From NCBI GenBank assembly GCA_964351195.1, contig CAYGNI010000081.1:1-9084 (forward strand): a stretch of DNA of 9,084 nt, in the 5' to 3' direction. The number at the start of each line of letters is the position of its first letter. Within the stretch, counting starts at the first letter, position 1. This DNA comes from TMED27 sp964351195. GTDB taxonomy: Bacteria > Pseudomonadota > Alphaproteobacteria > Micavibrionales > Micavibrionaceae. Below the pieces are notes generated by a model, which searched no databases, had not been told where the DNA came from, and worked only from the letters and a program-made list of their open reading frames with translations. Made by a program: the position numbers and the translations under genes. Shown here piece after piece: positions 1 through 6,354 of this stretch.

Positions 1-1004
1 CCTATACACATTTGTCGATGGAACAGGCTATTGCTGATTCAGGCCTTGAGAAATCAGACATTTCCAACGAACGCACGGGAATTATCGTCGGCTCTGGCGG
101 GCCATCCACGCGCGCGCAAGTCGCCGCCGCTGACATTACCCGCGAAAAAGGCCCCAAACGCGTCGGCCCCTTCGCTGTGCCCAAAGCCATGTGTTCGACA
201 ACATCCGCCACGGCTGCCACGAATTTCGAAATCAAAGGCGTGAATTACACCATTTCCTCGGCCTGTAGCACGTCCGCACATTGTATCGGTAGCGCCACAG
301 AACAAATCCAGTGGGGCAAACAAGACGTCATGTTCGCGGGCGGCGGCGAAGAGCTTGATTGGACGCTCTCCGTCCTGTTCGACGCTATGGGCGCCATGTC
401 CTCCAAATACAACGACACGCCCGAAAAAGCAGCGCGCGCCTATGACGCAAACCGTGACGGCTTTGTGATTGCCGGCGGCGGCGGGATTGTTGTTCTCGAA
501 GAACTAGAGCACGCCAAAGCCCGCGGCGCCAAAATCTATGGCGAAGTCACAGGCTACGGTGCAACCTCTGACGGCGCAGACATGGTCGCGCCTAGCGGTG
601 AGGGCGGTCGCCGCGCTATGGAACGCGCACTCAGCACCGTGAAAACACCGGTCACCTATATCAACACCCATGGTACATCCACGCCTGTCGGCGATATCAT
701 AGAGCTCGACGCCATCCGCGAAGTTTTCGCCGGCAAGGACATCCCGCATATCAGTGCAACAAAATCCATGACCGGCCACTCTTTGGGCGGGACCGGCGTG
801 CAGGAAGCCATTTACAGCCTTTTGATGCTGCAAAATGATTTCGTCGCCCCCTCCATCAATATCGAAGATCTCGACGAAGGCGCAAAAGACATGCCGATCG
901 CCCGCGAATGCATCGAAAATGTGAAACACCAAACGCTGATTTCCAACAGCTTCGGCTTTGGCGGCACAAATTGTACATTGGCCCTAAGCCGCTTTGAGGA
1001 CTAA
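1..1004 (+). CDS. fabB: 3-oxoacyl-[ACP] synthase I (KAS I), C-terminal part; 5' end outside the window
   Basis: This condensing enzyme extends acyl-ACP with malonyl-ACP in type II fatty-acid synthesis; FabB is the member associated with the unsaturated branch. The reading frame is open from base 3 and runs in from outside the window, so the TTG at 12 is internal. About 75 N-terminal residues are missing compared with E. coli FabB (406 residues, from memory). The thiolase-fold catalytic residues are all visible: the active-site Cys in SSACSTSAH (codon 264-266), His in NTHGTSTPVGD (669-671), Lys in TKSMTGHS (762-764) and the second His (777-779). The glycine-rich C-terminal motif SFGFGGTN is present. 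Long stretches such as GKQDVMFAGGGEEL and YNDTPEKAARAYDANRDGF match FabB rather than FabF. It ends in TAA three bases before fabI, so the two are surely one operon; in relatives fabA usually lies just upstream, which cannot be seen here. Confidence 0.97.
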   Translation, partial: YTHLSMEQAIADSGLEKSDISNERTGIIVGSGGPSTRAQVAAADITREKGPKRVGPFAVPKAMCSTTSATAATNFEIKGVNYTISSACSTSAHCIGSATEQIQWGKQDVMFAGGGEELDWTLSVLFDAMGAMSSKYNDTPEKAARAYDANRDGFVIAGGGGIVVLEELEHAKARGAKIYGEVTGYGATSDGADMVAPSGEGGRRAMERALSTVKTPVTYINTHGTSTPVGDIIELDAIREVFAGKDIPHISATKSMTGHSLGGTGVQEAIYSLLMLQNDFVAPSINIEDLDEGAKDMPIARECIENVKHQTLISNSFGFGGTNCTLALSRFED

Positions 1005-1007
1005 AGA

Positions 1008-1808
1008 ATGACATCAGATTTAATGAAAAATAAAAAAGGCCTGATTATGGGCGTGGCAAACGACCATTCCATCGCCTGGGGCATGGCCAAGGCCTTAAGC
1101 GAAGCCGGTGCGGAAATGGCCTTCACATATCAAGGTGAAGCCTTCGGCAAACGCGTGAAGCCACTCGCTGCAAGTTTAGGCTCAGACATTCTTATCGATT
1201 GCGATGTGACAAATGAGGATAATCTGGACTCTGTTTTCTCCACATTGGAGGATAAATGGGGCGGCCTCGACTTCATCGTCCACGCTATCGCATATTCTAA
1301 CAAGGATGAGTTGCAGGGCCGCTATGTGGATACAACCTTGGATAACTTCCTAAAAACGATGCATATCTCGTGCTATTCCTTCACCTCGGTAATGCGCCGC
1401 GCAAAGGATTTGATGAAAGAGGGTGGCTCCGCGGTCACTCTTTCTTATTATGGGGCGGAAAAAGTCATGCCCAATTACAACGTCATGGGCGTCGCCAAAG
1501 CAGCCCTCGAAGCGTCTACGCGCTACCTCGCTGCTGATCTTGGCCCGGATAATATCCGTGTCAACGCCATCAGCGCAGGGCCCATGCGCACCCTCGCCGG
1601 TGCGGTTATTGGCGGAGCCAGAAAAACATTTAAATACAATGTGATAACGTCTCCTCTTCGCAGATCAGTTGAACTGGATGAGCTGGGTGGAACAGGGCTG
1701 TATCTACTCTCTGATCTCTCCTCTGCTGTGACTGGCGAAGTCCACTACGTCGATTGCGGCTTTAATGTCATGGGCATGGCCCCGCATGATCAATTGGGCG
1801 AGATCTAA
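1008..1808 (+). CDS. fabI: Enoyl-[acyl-carrier-protein] reductase (NADH)
   Basis: FabI carries out the last step of each elongation cycle, reducing trans-2-enoyl-ACP with NAD(P)H. It is a cytosolic short-chain dehydrogenase fold of 266 residues, normal for the family. Visible features are the N-terminal nucleotide-binding segment GVANDHSIAWG (residues 15-25), CDVTNE (65-70), the active-site region with Tyr147 and the Tyr157-x6-Lys164 pair (NYNVMGVAK), and NAISAGPMRTLA (186-197). ATG 1008 is preceded by a GAGG motif inside the end of fabB, so translation may be coupled. Compared with E. coli FabI, the triclosan-pocket residues Gly93, Phe94 and Phe203 are replaced by Ala95, Tyr96 and Ala204. 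The sequence KDELQGRYVDTTLDNF and the C-terminal HYVDCGFNVMG resemble alphaproteobacterial FabI as I remember it. No clear intrinsic terminator follows. Confidence 0.97.
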   Translation: MTSDLMKNKKGLIMGVANDHSIAWGMAKALSEAGAEMAFTYQGEAFGKRVKPLAASLGSDILIDCDVTNEDNLDSVFSTLEDKWGGLDFIVHAIAYSNKDELQGRYVDTTLDNFLKTMHISCYSFTSVMRRAKDLMKEGGSAVTLSYYGAEKVMPNYNVMGVAKAALEASTRYLAADLGPDNIRVNAISAGPMRTLAGAVIGGARKTFKYNVITSPLRRSVELDELGGTGLYLLSDLSSAVTGEVHYVDCGFNVMGMAPHDQLGEI

Positions 1809-1813
1809 AATAT

Positions 1814-1843
1814 TTGATAGTAACGCATGTCTAATGTTAACAT
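1814..1843 (+). promoter_or_regulatory. Possible promoter between fabI and the 72-residue gene
   Basis: TTGATA at 1814-1819 matches five of six bases of the -35 consensus. It is followed after 18 bases by TAACAT at 1838-1843, four of six of the -10 consensus. A start about seven bases downstream would fall on or next to the ATG at 1849, giving a leaderless mRNA, which fits the lack of a good Shine-Dalgarno there. The -10 box sits on the centre of the dyad at 1826-1851. This rests on consensus matching only. Confidence 0.3.
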
Positions 1844-1851
1844 AAGACATG
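1826..1851. repeat. 26-bp imperfect dyad (palindrome) overlapping a start codon
   Basis: The two 13-base halves are inverted copies: CATGTCTAATGTT (1826-1838) and AACATAAGACATG (1839-1851). The single mismatch is the A at 1833 opposite the A at 1844. The centre, ATGTTAACAT, is a perfect 10-bp palindrome. The ATG start of the following small gene forms the last three bases. As DNA it has the look of a dimeric regulator's binding site; as RNA it could fold and hide the start codon. It lacks a GC-rich stem and a clean T-run, so a terminator is less likely. Confidence 0.6.
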
Positions 1852-2067
1852 GACATTATTTTGCCACTTGCTGTCTTATTATTCCCATTTCTGAGCTTTT
1901 GCGCCGTAAAATATACGCTCGCCTTTTGTTTTCTATTAGCCACATTGTTCTTTTCATGGGGAATCTCAGGTTTTCATACAGAATTGATGCCATGGGTAAT
2001 CGGTTACGCATTTATGGTTTTGGTTACTGTCGTTGATAATGTGCGCTTTGCAGAGCTTTGGAAGTAA
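1849..2067 (+). CDS. Small hydrophobic membrane protein, unknown function (72 aa)
   Basis: I do not recognise a family. The product is strongly hydrophobic with three likely membrane segments at about residues 3-19, 22-40 and 46-63, short connecting loops, and a charged tail (DNVRFAELWK). Its codons are more AT-rich than those of the flanking genes, partly because of the Phe, Leu and Ile content. There is no convincing Shine-Dalgarno before ATG 1849; the start lies at the edge of the 26-bp dyad, and the mRNA may be leaderless or read through from fabI, whose stop is 40 bases upstream. It ends two bases before the convergent ugpQ stop. In favour of a real gene are its consistent membrane-protein pattern and the way it fills the gap exactly; against are its size, its weak start and no known relative. 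Confidence 0.5.
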   Translation: MDIILPLAVLLFPFLSFCAVKYTLAFCFLLATLFFSWGISGFHTELMPWVIGYAFMVLVTVVDNVRFAELWK

Positions 2068-2069
2068 TT

Positions 2070-2816
2070 CTAATGCACTCGAAACAGCGTTTCTTGTAAC
2101 ACATCCGGCGTGTCCGAGAAAAACCCATCCACGCCCCAGCTTTGCAGGAAACGCCCGCGATCAGGCTCATTGATCGTATAGGCCAGAACCGGAAGCTCCA
2201 GATCAATAGCGCTTTCGACTTGCTCGCGCGTACAGGTATTCCCGTTCAGATTAATGCTGGAAACCTTGAGATAATCCGCCAGCTCCGCCCAATTCTCCGG
2301 CCAGTCTTCAGACAGCAACAACCCGCGATGCCAATCCTCCGCCATTTCAAATGCAGCCTCAAGGCAGATATGATGAAACGATGAAATCAAAAGCCGGTTA
2401 TGATCATCCCAAATGGTGGACAGAAGGTCCAAAGCCGCTTCCGCCGTTTCTCGCTCACGCCCGGGGCAGGGCTTGATCTCAAGGTTAAACCCTAAATCCC
2501 GTTCAATCAAAACATCCACGGCCTCTTCCAATGTTGGAATCTTAACACCGATAAAGCTGTCTCCAAACCAGCTCCCCGCATCCAACTCCTGCAAATCTGC
2601 ATAATCTGTGTCTGCCACCAACCCTTCGGTGCCTGTCGTACGCTCCAAATCTTCATCATGAAAAATAACAGGCACCTGATCCTTGGTCAGTTTCACATCC
2701 AGCTCAACCCATTCCACGCCCATATCCGCAGCCGTATGAATACCCTCCAGAGTATTCTCAGGCGCATAACCCGCGCAGCCGCGATGACCAATAATATGTG
2801 GGATTTTCAATGTCAT
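2070..2816 (-). CDS. ugpQ: Glycerophosphodiester phosphodiesterase, cytosolic UgpQ type
   Basis: GDPD enzymes hydrolyse glycerophosphodiesters (products of phospholipid deacylation) to sn-glycerol 3-phosphate and an alcohol. The 248-residue length matches E. coli UgpQ (about 247), and there is no signal peptide, which points to the cytosol. The TIM-barrel signature is complete: HRG with catalytic His11 and Arg12, PENT (19-22), the metal ligands Glu38 and Asp40 in ELDVKLT, catalytic His53 in HDEDLERTT, Glu113 and Lys115 in LEIKP, and the C-terminal GVDGFFSDTPD (228-238). ATG 2816 is the family-consistent start, but no clear Shine-Dalgarno precedes it. The upstream gene stops 20 bases away on the same strand, so translation may depend on that gene being read. 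No ugpABCE transporter is nearby, so the link to glycerol-phosphate uptake is not supported here. The substrate is inferred from the family. Confidence 0.94.
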   Translation of the reverse strand: MTLKIPHIIGHRGCAGYAPENTLEGIHTAADMGVEWVELDVKLTKDQVPVIFHDEDLERTTGTEGLVADTDYADLQELDAGSWFGDSFIGVKIPTLEEAVDVLIERDLGFNLEIKPCPGRERETAEAALDLLSTIWDDHNRLLISSFHHICLEAAFEMAEDWHRGLLLSEDWPENWAELADYLKVSSINLNGNTCTREQVESAIDLELPVLAYTINEPDRGRFLQSWGVDGFFSDTPDVLQETLFRVH

Positions 2817-2836
2817 GGATGGGGTTTTATACGGAT

Positions 2837-3220
2837 TTATGGATCTTGTACAGGCTCAAGCATAGGATATTGTGCATAGATTTGTGCCACCCGCATTTGT
2901 GCAGGTCGGTAACCGCTATCAGCTTTTTCGTTCAGCATTTCCCATCCCGCATCGCTGTATATGCGAGAAAAGAAACCGAGCTTCAAAAGCTGTTCGGCAA
3001 TCTCCATATCTTTTGCATCGCTGCTCACCGCAGCCCAGACCTGATGTTGAACCACATCAATTTTAAACAGCGTCACACGCAAATCAGCCGGAATAACACC
3101 ATCCCGATAGGCAATGCGATAACCAATAACAGTAAACAAGAAAATAAAACTCATCCCCAGACACATAAATAGAAAGTGTCTGAAGGTCCTTCGTGCCGGA
3201 TGAATAGGCTTTCTGCTCAT
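2837..3220 (-). CDS. Single-pass membrane protein, unknown function (127 aa)
   Basis: I do not recognise the family. The N-terminus is basic (MSRKPIHPARRTFRH) and is followed by one membrane segment at about residues 15-37, which by the positive-inside rule puts the remaining ~90 residues in the periplasm. That part ends in two helix-like stretches; the segment ADSGYRPAQMRVAQIY (100-115) faintly resembles a Sel1/TPR helix pair, which is only a guess. The next methionines, 19 and 23, are inside the membrane segment, so ATG 3220 is the sensible start. It has no Shine-Dalgarno but lies six bases after an extended -10 sequence, suggesting a leaderless message. The gene ends 20 bases before ugpQ and probably forms a two-gene unit with it; a role in lipid or envelope matters would be guilt by association only. 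Confidence 0.75.
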   Translation of the reverse strand: MSRKPIHPARRTFRHFLFMCLGMSFIFLFTVIGYRIAYRDGVIPADLRVTLFKIDVVQHQVWAAVSSDAKDMEIAEQLLKLGFFSRIYSDAGWEMLNEKADSGYRPAQMRVAQIYAQYPMLEPVQDP

Positions 3221-3226
3221 ACTAAC

Positions 3227-3235
3227 AGTATAGCA
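3227..3235 (-). promoter_or_regulatory. Extended -10 promoter for the 127-aa gene and ugpQ
   Basis: On the minus strand the sequence reads TGCTATACT, a TGn extension followed by a -10 hexamer matching TATAAT at five of six positions. It ends six bases before the ATG at 3220, so transcription would begin at or next to the start codon. No good -35 is seen 16-18 bases upstream, as is usual for extended -10 promoters. It lies just beyond the pnp terminator, where a new transcript would be expected to begin. It has not been tested. Confidence 0.5.
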
Positions 3236-3240
3236 TTAAA

Positions 3241-3279
3241 CACGAGAAAACAGAAAAGGCGACTGATAAGGCCGCCTTT
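3241..3279 (-). terminator. Intrinsic terminator of pnp
   Basis: Read on the minus strand, the arms AAAGGCG (3273-3279) and CGCCTTT (3255-3261) form a perfect 7-bp stem with an 11-base loop. A T-rich tail, TCTGTTTTCTC, follows to about 3244. The hairpin begins 26 bases after the pnp stop codon. An alternative smaller fold, AAGGC with GCCTT, uses part of the same bases. Confidence 0.75.
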
Positions 3280-3304
3280 AATGTGCTGATATAGAATAAT
3301 AGAC

Positions 3305-5437
3305 CTAAGCCGCGTCTTCTTCTTCGGCTTTCTCGATCTTTTCACCGGTTTCCTGGTCAACACGCTTCATAGAAAGCTTGATCTTACCGCGATCATCAAT
3401 CCCAAGAAGCAAGACTTTCACCTCGTCACCTTCATTCACAACATCCGTTGTATTGGCTGTACGTGCGTCCTGAAGCTCGGAAATATGAACCAAACCGTCT
3501 TTCGCACCCATAAAGTTCACAAAAGCACCAAAATCGACGCATTTCACAACTTTACCGTCATAAACGGTGCCAACTTCCGGCTCATCCGTAAGCCCCTTGA
3601 TCCATTTAACAGCAGCATCAATGGACTCTTGATTATTGGCGGCAACTTTAATGGTGCCGTCATCCTCAACATCCATCTTAACGCCTGTGGTTTCGGTAAT
3701 CTCGCGAATAACCTTACCACCCGTACCGATAACATCACGGATCTTATCGGTTGGGATCTTCAGCGTCACAATCTGAGGCGCATTCGCGTTCAATTCGGAA
3801 CGTGCTTCGGTCAACGCTTTCGCCATTTCGCCGAGGATATGAATACGGCCATCTTTGGCTTGCGCCAACGCTGTGGTCATAATCTCTTCGGTGATGGATG
3901 TGATTTTGATATCCATTTGAAGCGCGGTAATCCCTTTTTCCGTCCCCGCAACTTTAAAGTCCATATCCCCGAGATGATCTTCATCACCCAGAATATCGGA
4001 CAAAACGGCAAAATCATCACCTTCCTTGATCAACCCCATGGCAATACCGGCGACGGGTGCTTTCAAAGGAACCCCCGCATCCATCAATGCCAAGGACGTA
4101 CCGCACACTGTGGCCATGGATGAAGACCCGTTGGATTCAGTAATCTCGGAAACCGTACGCATGGTATAGGGAAACTCTTCTGCGCTCGGCAAAAGCGGAC
4201 GAATCGCGCGCCATGCCAATTTACCATGGCCAATTTCACGGCGGCCCGGCGGACCCATACGACCGGCTTCACCGACGGAATAGGGCGGAAAGTTATAATG
4301 AAGCAAGAAACGCTCGCGATATTCGCCCTCTAAAGTATCCATGATTTGCTCGTCCTGACCGGTTCCAAGCGTGGAAACAACAAGAGCCTGCGTCTCACCG
4401 CGTGTGAACAGAGCCGACCCGTGCGTACGCGGCAATATACCGACTTCCGCAACAATCGGGCGTACAGTTTTCGTATCGCGCGCATCAATGCGCTTGCCTG
4501 TTTTCAAAATAGAACCGCGAACCACGTCCGCTTCCAATGATTTGAACTTAGATTTGATAAGATTGGCATCAATACCATTTTCTTCATCCAAAAACGCCTC
4601 TGTCGCCGCATCACGCACTTCGCCGACAGCCGTTTGGCGCTCAAGCTTGTCTGTAATGCCGTACGCTTTTTCAACATCCTTGGCATATTTCGCCTTGATA
4701 TCCGCTTCAAGCTTAACAATAGCGTCGGGCGTTTCTGGGACATCCCACATATCTTTCGCCGCCATTTCCGCCAATTCGATAATCCCTTGAATAACAGGCT
4801 GGTAAGCTTTGTGACCCGCGGCCACCGCGCCAAGCATAACCTCTTCGCTCAATTCCTGCGCTTCAGATTCCACCATCAAAACGCCTTCTTGCGTACCGGC
4901 AACAACCAAATCAAGATCGGTATCGGCAACCTCATGCATCGGCGGGTTGATAAGATATTCACCATCCTTATAACACACGCGCGCACCGCCGATCGGTCCC
5001 ATAAAAGGGATACCGGAAATCGTCAACGCCGCAGATGCACCAACAAGCGCAACCATGTCAGGATCGTTTTCAAGATCATGCGAGATGACCGTCAAAACAA
5101 CCTGGACTTCGTTCAGGAAGCCTTTCGGGAATAGGGGGCGAATAGGGCGGTCAATCAAACGGGATGTCAGCGTTTCTTTTTCAGAAGGACGCGCTTCGCG
5201 TTTGAAAAAGCCACCGGGAATTTTACCCGCTGAATATGTTTTTTCCTGATAGTGAACGGAAAGCGGGAAAAAATCCTGTCCGTCTTTGATGCTCTTCGCG
5301 CCGGTGACAGCACAAAGAACGGAGGTTTCGCCAATGGTGGCTATCACACAACCATCGGCCTGACGTGCAATTTTGCCGGTTTCCAAAACTAAAGTTTTGC
5401 CTGCAAAATCAATTTCTTTTCTAAATACATTAAACAT
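3305..5437 (-). CDS. pnp: Polyribonucleotide nucleotidyltransferase (PNPase)
   Basis: PNPase degrades RNA 3'-to-5' by phosphorolysis and is a core part of mRNA turnover. The protein is a full-length 710 residues (E. coli has 711). Domains in order: first RNase PH core (about 1-140), helical linker region (about 230-300), second catalytic RNase PH core (about 310-545) with Ser438-440, Asp487, Asp493 and Lys495 in GDEDHLGDMDFK, a KH domain (about 555-615) with the GTGG loop at 571-574, and an S1 domain (about 620-692) with VDFGAFVNFMGAKDGLVHIS. The tail is acidic (EKAEEEDAA). ATG 5437 has the Shine-Dalgarno GAAAGGT (5445-5451) eight bases upstream. The gene has its own terminator and is separated from rpsO by gpmA on the other strand, so it must have its own promoter, unlike in genomes where rpsO and pnp are co-transcribed. 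Confidence 0.99.
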   Translation of the reverse strand: MFNVFRKEIDFAGKTLVLETGKIARQADGCVIATIGETSVLCAVTGAKSIKDGQDFFPLSVHYQEKTYSAGKIPGGFFKREARPSEKETLTSRLIDRPIRPLFPKGFLNEVQVVLTVISHDLENDPDMVALVGASAALTISGIPFMGPIGGARVCYKDGEYLINPPMHEVADTDLDLVVAGTQEGVLMVESEAQELSEEVMLGAVAAGHKAYQPVIQGIIELAEMAAKDMWDVPETPDAIVKLEADIKAKYAKDVEKAYGITDKLERQTAVGEVRDAATEAFLDEENGIDANLIKSKFKSLEADVVRGSILKTGKRIDARDTKTVRPIVAEVGILPRTHGSALFTRGETQALVVSTLGTGQDEQIMDTLEGEYRERFLLHYNFPPYSVGEAGRMGPPGRREIGHGKLAWRAIRPLLPSAEEFPYTMRTVSEITESNGSSSMATVCGTSLALMDAGVPLKAPVAGIAMGLIKEGDDFAVLSDILGDEDHLGDMDFKVAGTEKGITALQMDIKITSITEEIMTTALAQAKDGRIHILGEMAKALTEARSELNANAPQIVTLKIPTDKIRDVIGTGGKVIREITETTGVKMDVEDDGTIKVAANNQESIDAAVKWIKGLTDEPEVGTVYDGKVVKCVDFGAFVNFMGAKDGLVHISELQDARTANTTDVVNEGDEVKVLLLGIDDRGKIKLSMKRVDQETGEKIEKAEEEDAA

Positions 5438-5663
5438 GTAATTTACCTTTCATATGTAAGGATGCAGCCGCAAAAATTGCGCCACAACCTCTATTTTTAA
5501 ATGTTTGGGAATTTTGTGGGGTGGACAGTAAAGCACAAAAAAATTTGCGTTTTACAGTCAACCTCACGCCTTCCCTCTTTTCAACTGAGCATACACATGG
5601 CATGATCCGCCCCGAATGTCAAAGACTAATGCCAAAGCCCAATAATAACATAAGGGAAACCCC
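5438..5663. promoter_or_regulatory. Divergent intergenic region between pnp and gpmA
   Basis: Both genes must be started from these 226 bases. On the minus strand a TTGACT (5556-5561) is a good -35 match for pnp, but no convincing -10 is found 16-18 bases on. If transcription starts there, the pnp leader is about 90 bases. It contains an inverted repeat TTTTGTG / CACAAAA (5512-5518 with 5534-5540, 15-base loop) and a small hairpin CGCAATTTTTGCG (5469-5481), followed by the Shine-Dalgarno. For gpmA the best pair is TTCAAC (5580-5585) and CATGAT (5601-5606) with a 15-base gap, which is weak; its ribosome site AAGGGA is at 5652-5657. No small gene is supported here. Confidence 0.45.
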
Positions 5664-6287
5664 ATGAATTACCTCGTACTGCTCAGACACGGACAATCAC
5701 AATGGAATCTTGAGAATCGCTTCACAGGATTCCACGATGTCGATCTCACTGAAAAAGGCGAAGCCGAAGCCAAAGCTGCCGGCGCCATGCTCAAAGATGC
5801 AGGGATCACATTCGATAAGGTTTTTAGCTCGACACAAACCCGCGCCAACCGCACCGCGGAAATCGCGCTGAGCGAAGCCGGGCAGGGCGAGCTTTTCGCC
5901 GATATGGTCCGTCATCCGCATTTGCGTGAACGTGATTACGGCGATTTAACGGGGCTAAACAAAGACGAAACCCGCGAGAAATACGGCGAGGAACAAGTCC
6001 ATATTTGGCGCAGATCGTATGACACATCGCCTCCGGGTGGCGAATGCCTCAAAGATGTGGTTGAAAACCGTGTACGTCCGTATTTCGAGGAAAACATCCG
6101 CCCTTTAATCAATGACGGTAAAAATATCCTCATGGCAGCGCACGGCAACTCCCTGCGCGCCACGTTGATTATTTTGGGCGTCGAAACCCCCGATACCATC
6201 AATGACGCAGAGTTCCCGACCGGAAAACCTTTGGTCTTTGAACTGGAAAACGGCGAAATCACCAAACGCTATTTCTTGGAAACCTAA
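5664..6287 (+). CDS. gpmA: 2,3-bisphosphoglycerate-dependent phosphoglycerate mutase
   Basis: This enzyme interconverts 3- and 2-phosphoglycerate in glycolysis and gluconeogenesis. The histidine-phosphatase signature is complete: LLRHGQSQWN with the phosphorylated His9, Arg60 in STQTRANRT, Glu89 in LRERDYGDLTG, and the second catalytic His160 in AAHGNSLRA. The C-terminal PTGKPLVFEL is the family's usual ending. At 207 residues it is of the short form common in alphaproteobacteria and lacks roughly 25-40 residues of the E. coli enzyme's middle and tail. The residues NRFTGFHDVDLTEKG and PPGGE fit a true mutase rather than a CobC-type phosphatase, though this was judged by eye. ATG 5664 has AAGGGA six bases upstream. 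It is a single-gene unit, opposite in direction to both pnp and the small gene downstream, and ends at a shared hairpin terminator. Confidence 0.97.
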   Translation: MNYLVLLRHGQSQWNLENRFTGFHDVDLTEKGEAEAKAAGAMLKDAGITFDKVFSSTQTRANRTAEIALSEAGQGELFADMVRHPHLRERDYGDLTGLNKDETREKYGEEQVHIWRRSYDTSPPGGECLKDVVENRVRPYFEENIRPLINDGKNILMAAHGNSLRATLIILGVETPDTINDAEFPTGKPLVFELENGEITKRYFLET

Positions 6288-6294
6288 AAGAAGA

Positions 6295-6325
6295 AGAGGG
6301 TTCCGCCATGACAGCAAAACCCTCT
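6295..6325. terminator. Bidirectional intrinsic terminator between gpmA and the 81-aa gene
   Basis: The arms AGAGGGTT (6295-6302) and AACCCTCT (6318-6325) form a perfect 8-bp stem around a 15-base loop. On the minus strand the stem is followed directly by TCTTCTTTT, a good tail for ending the 81-residue gene. On the plus strand the tail is less regular (CCTTACATTTTGTTTC) but still T-rich, so the hairpin can also end gpmA. It lies between two convergent stops at 6287 and 6355. Confidence 0.75.
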
Positions 6326-6354
6326 CCTTACATTTTGTTTCTATCGACTATTAC

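Noticed and set aside
504..932. Open frame of 142 codons opposite fabB
   Set aside because: It is fully covered by conserved fabB catalytic regions; the Cys, His, Asp and Gly-rich product is a by-product of the complementary codons.
1704..1943. Minus-strand frame of 79 codons across the fabI end and the following gap
   Set aside because: It overlaps the conserved C-terminus of fabI and the dyad, has no ribosome site and no recognisable product.
1827..2036. Alternative plus-strand frame of 69 codons in the fabI-ugpQ gap
   Set aside because: Its product has mixed charged and hydrophobic residues without a pattern. The 72-codon frame at 1849 gives a coherent membrane protein and fits the gap better.
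2081..2093. GAAAC-AGC-GTTTC hairpin as terminator for the 72-residue gene
   Set aside because: The stem is five pairs, mostly A-T, lies in ugpQ coding sequence and lacks a proper T-run.
3485..4123. Open frame of 212 codons on the plus strand opposite pnp
   Set aside because: It lies wholly inside the second catalytic, KH and S1 regions of pnp. Low-complexity composition and lack of a ribosome site mark it as a shadow.
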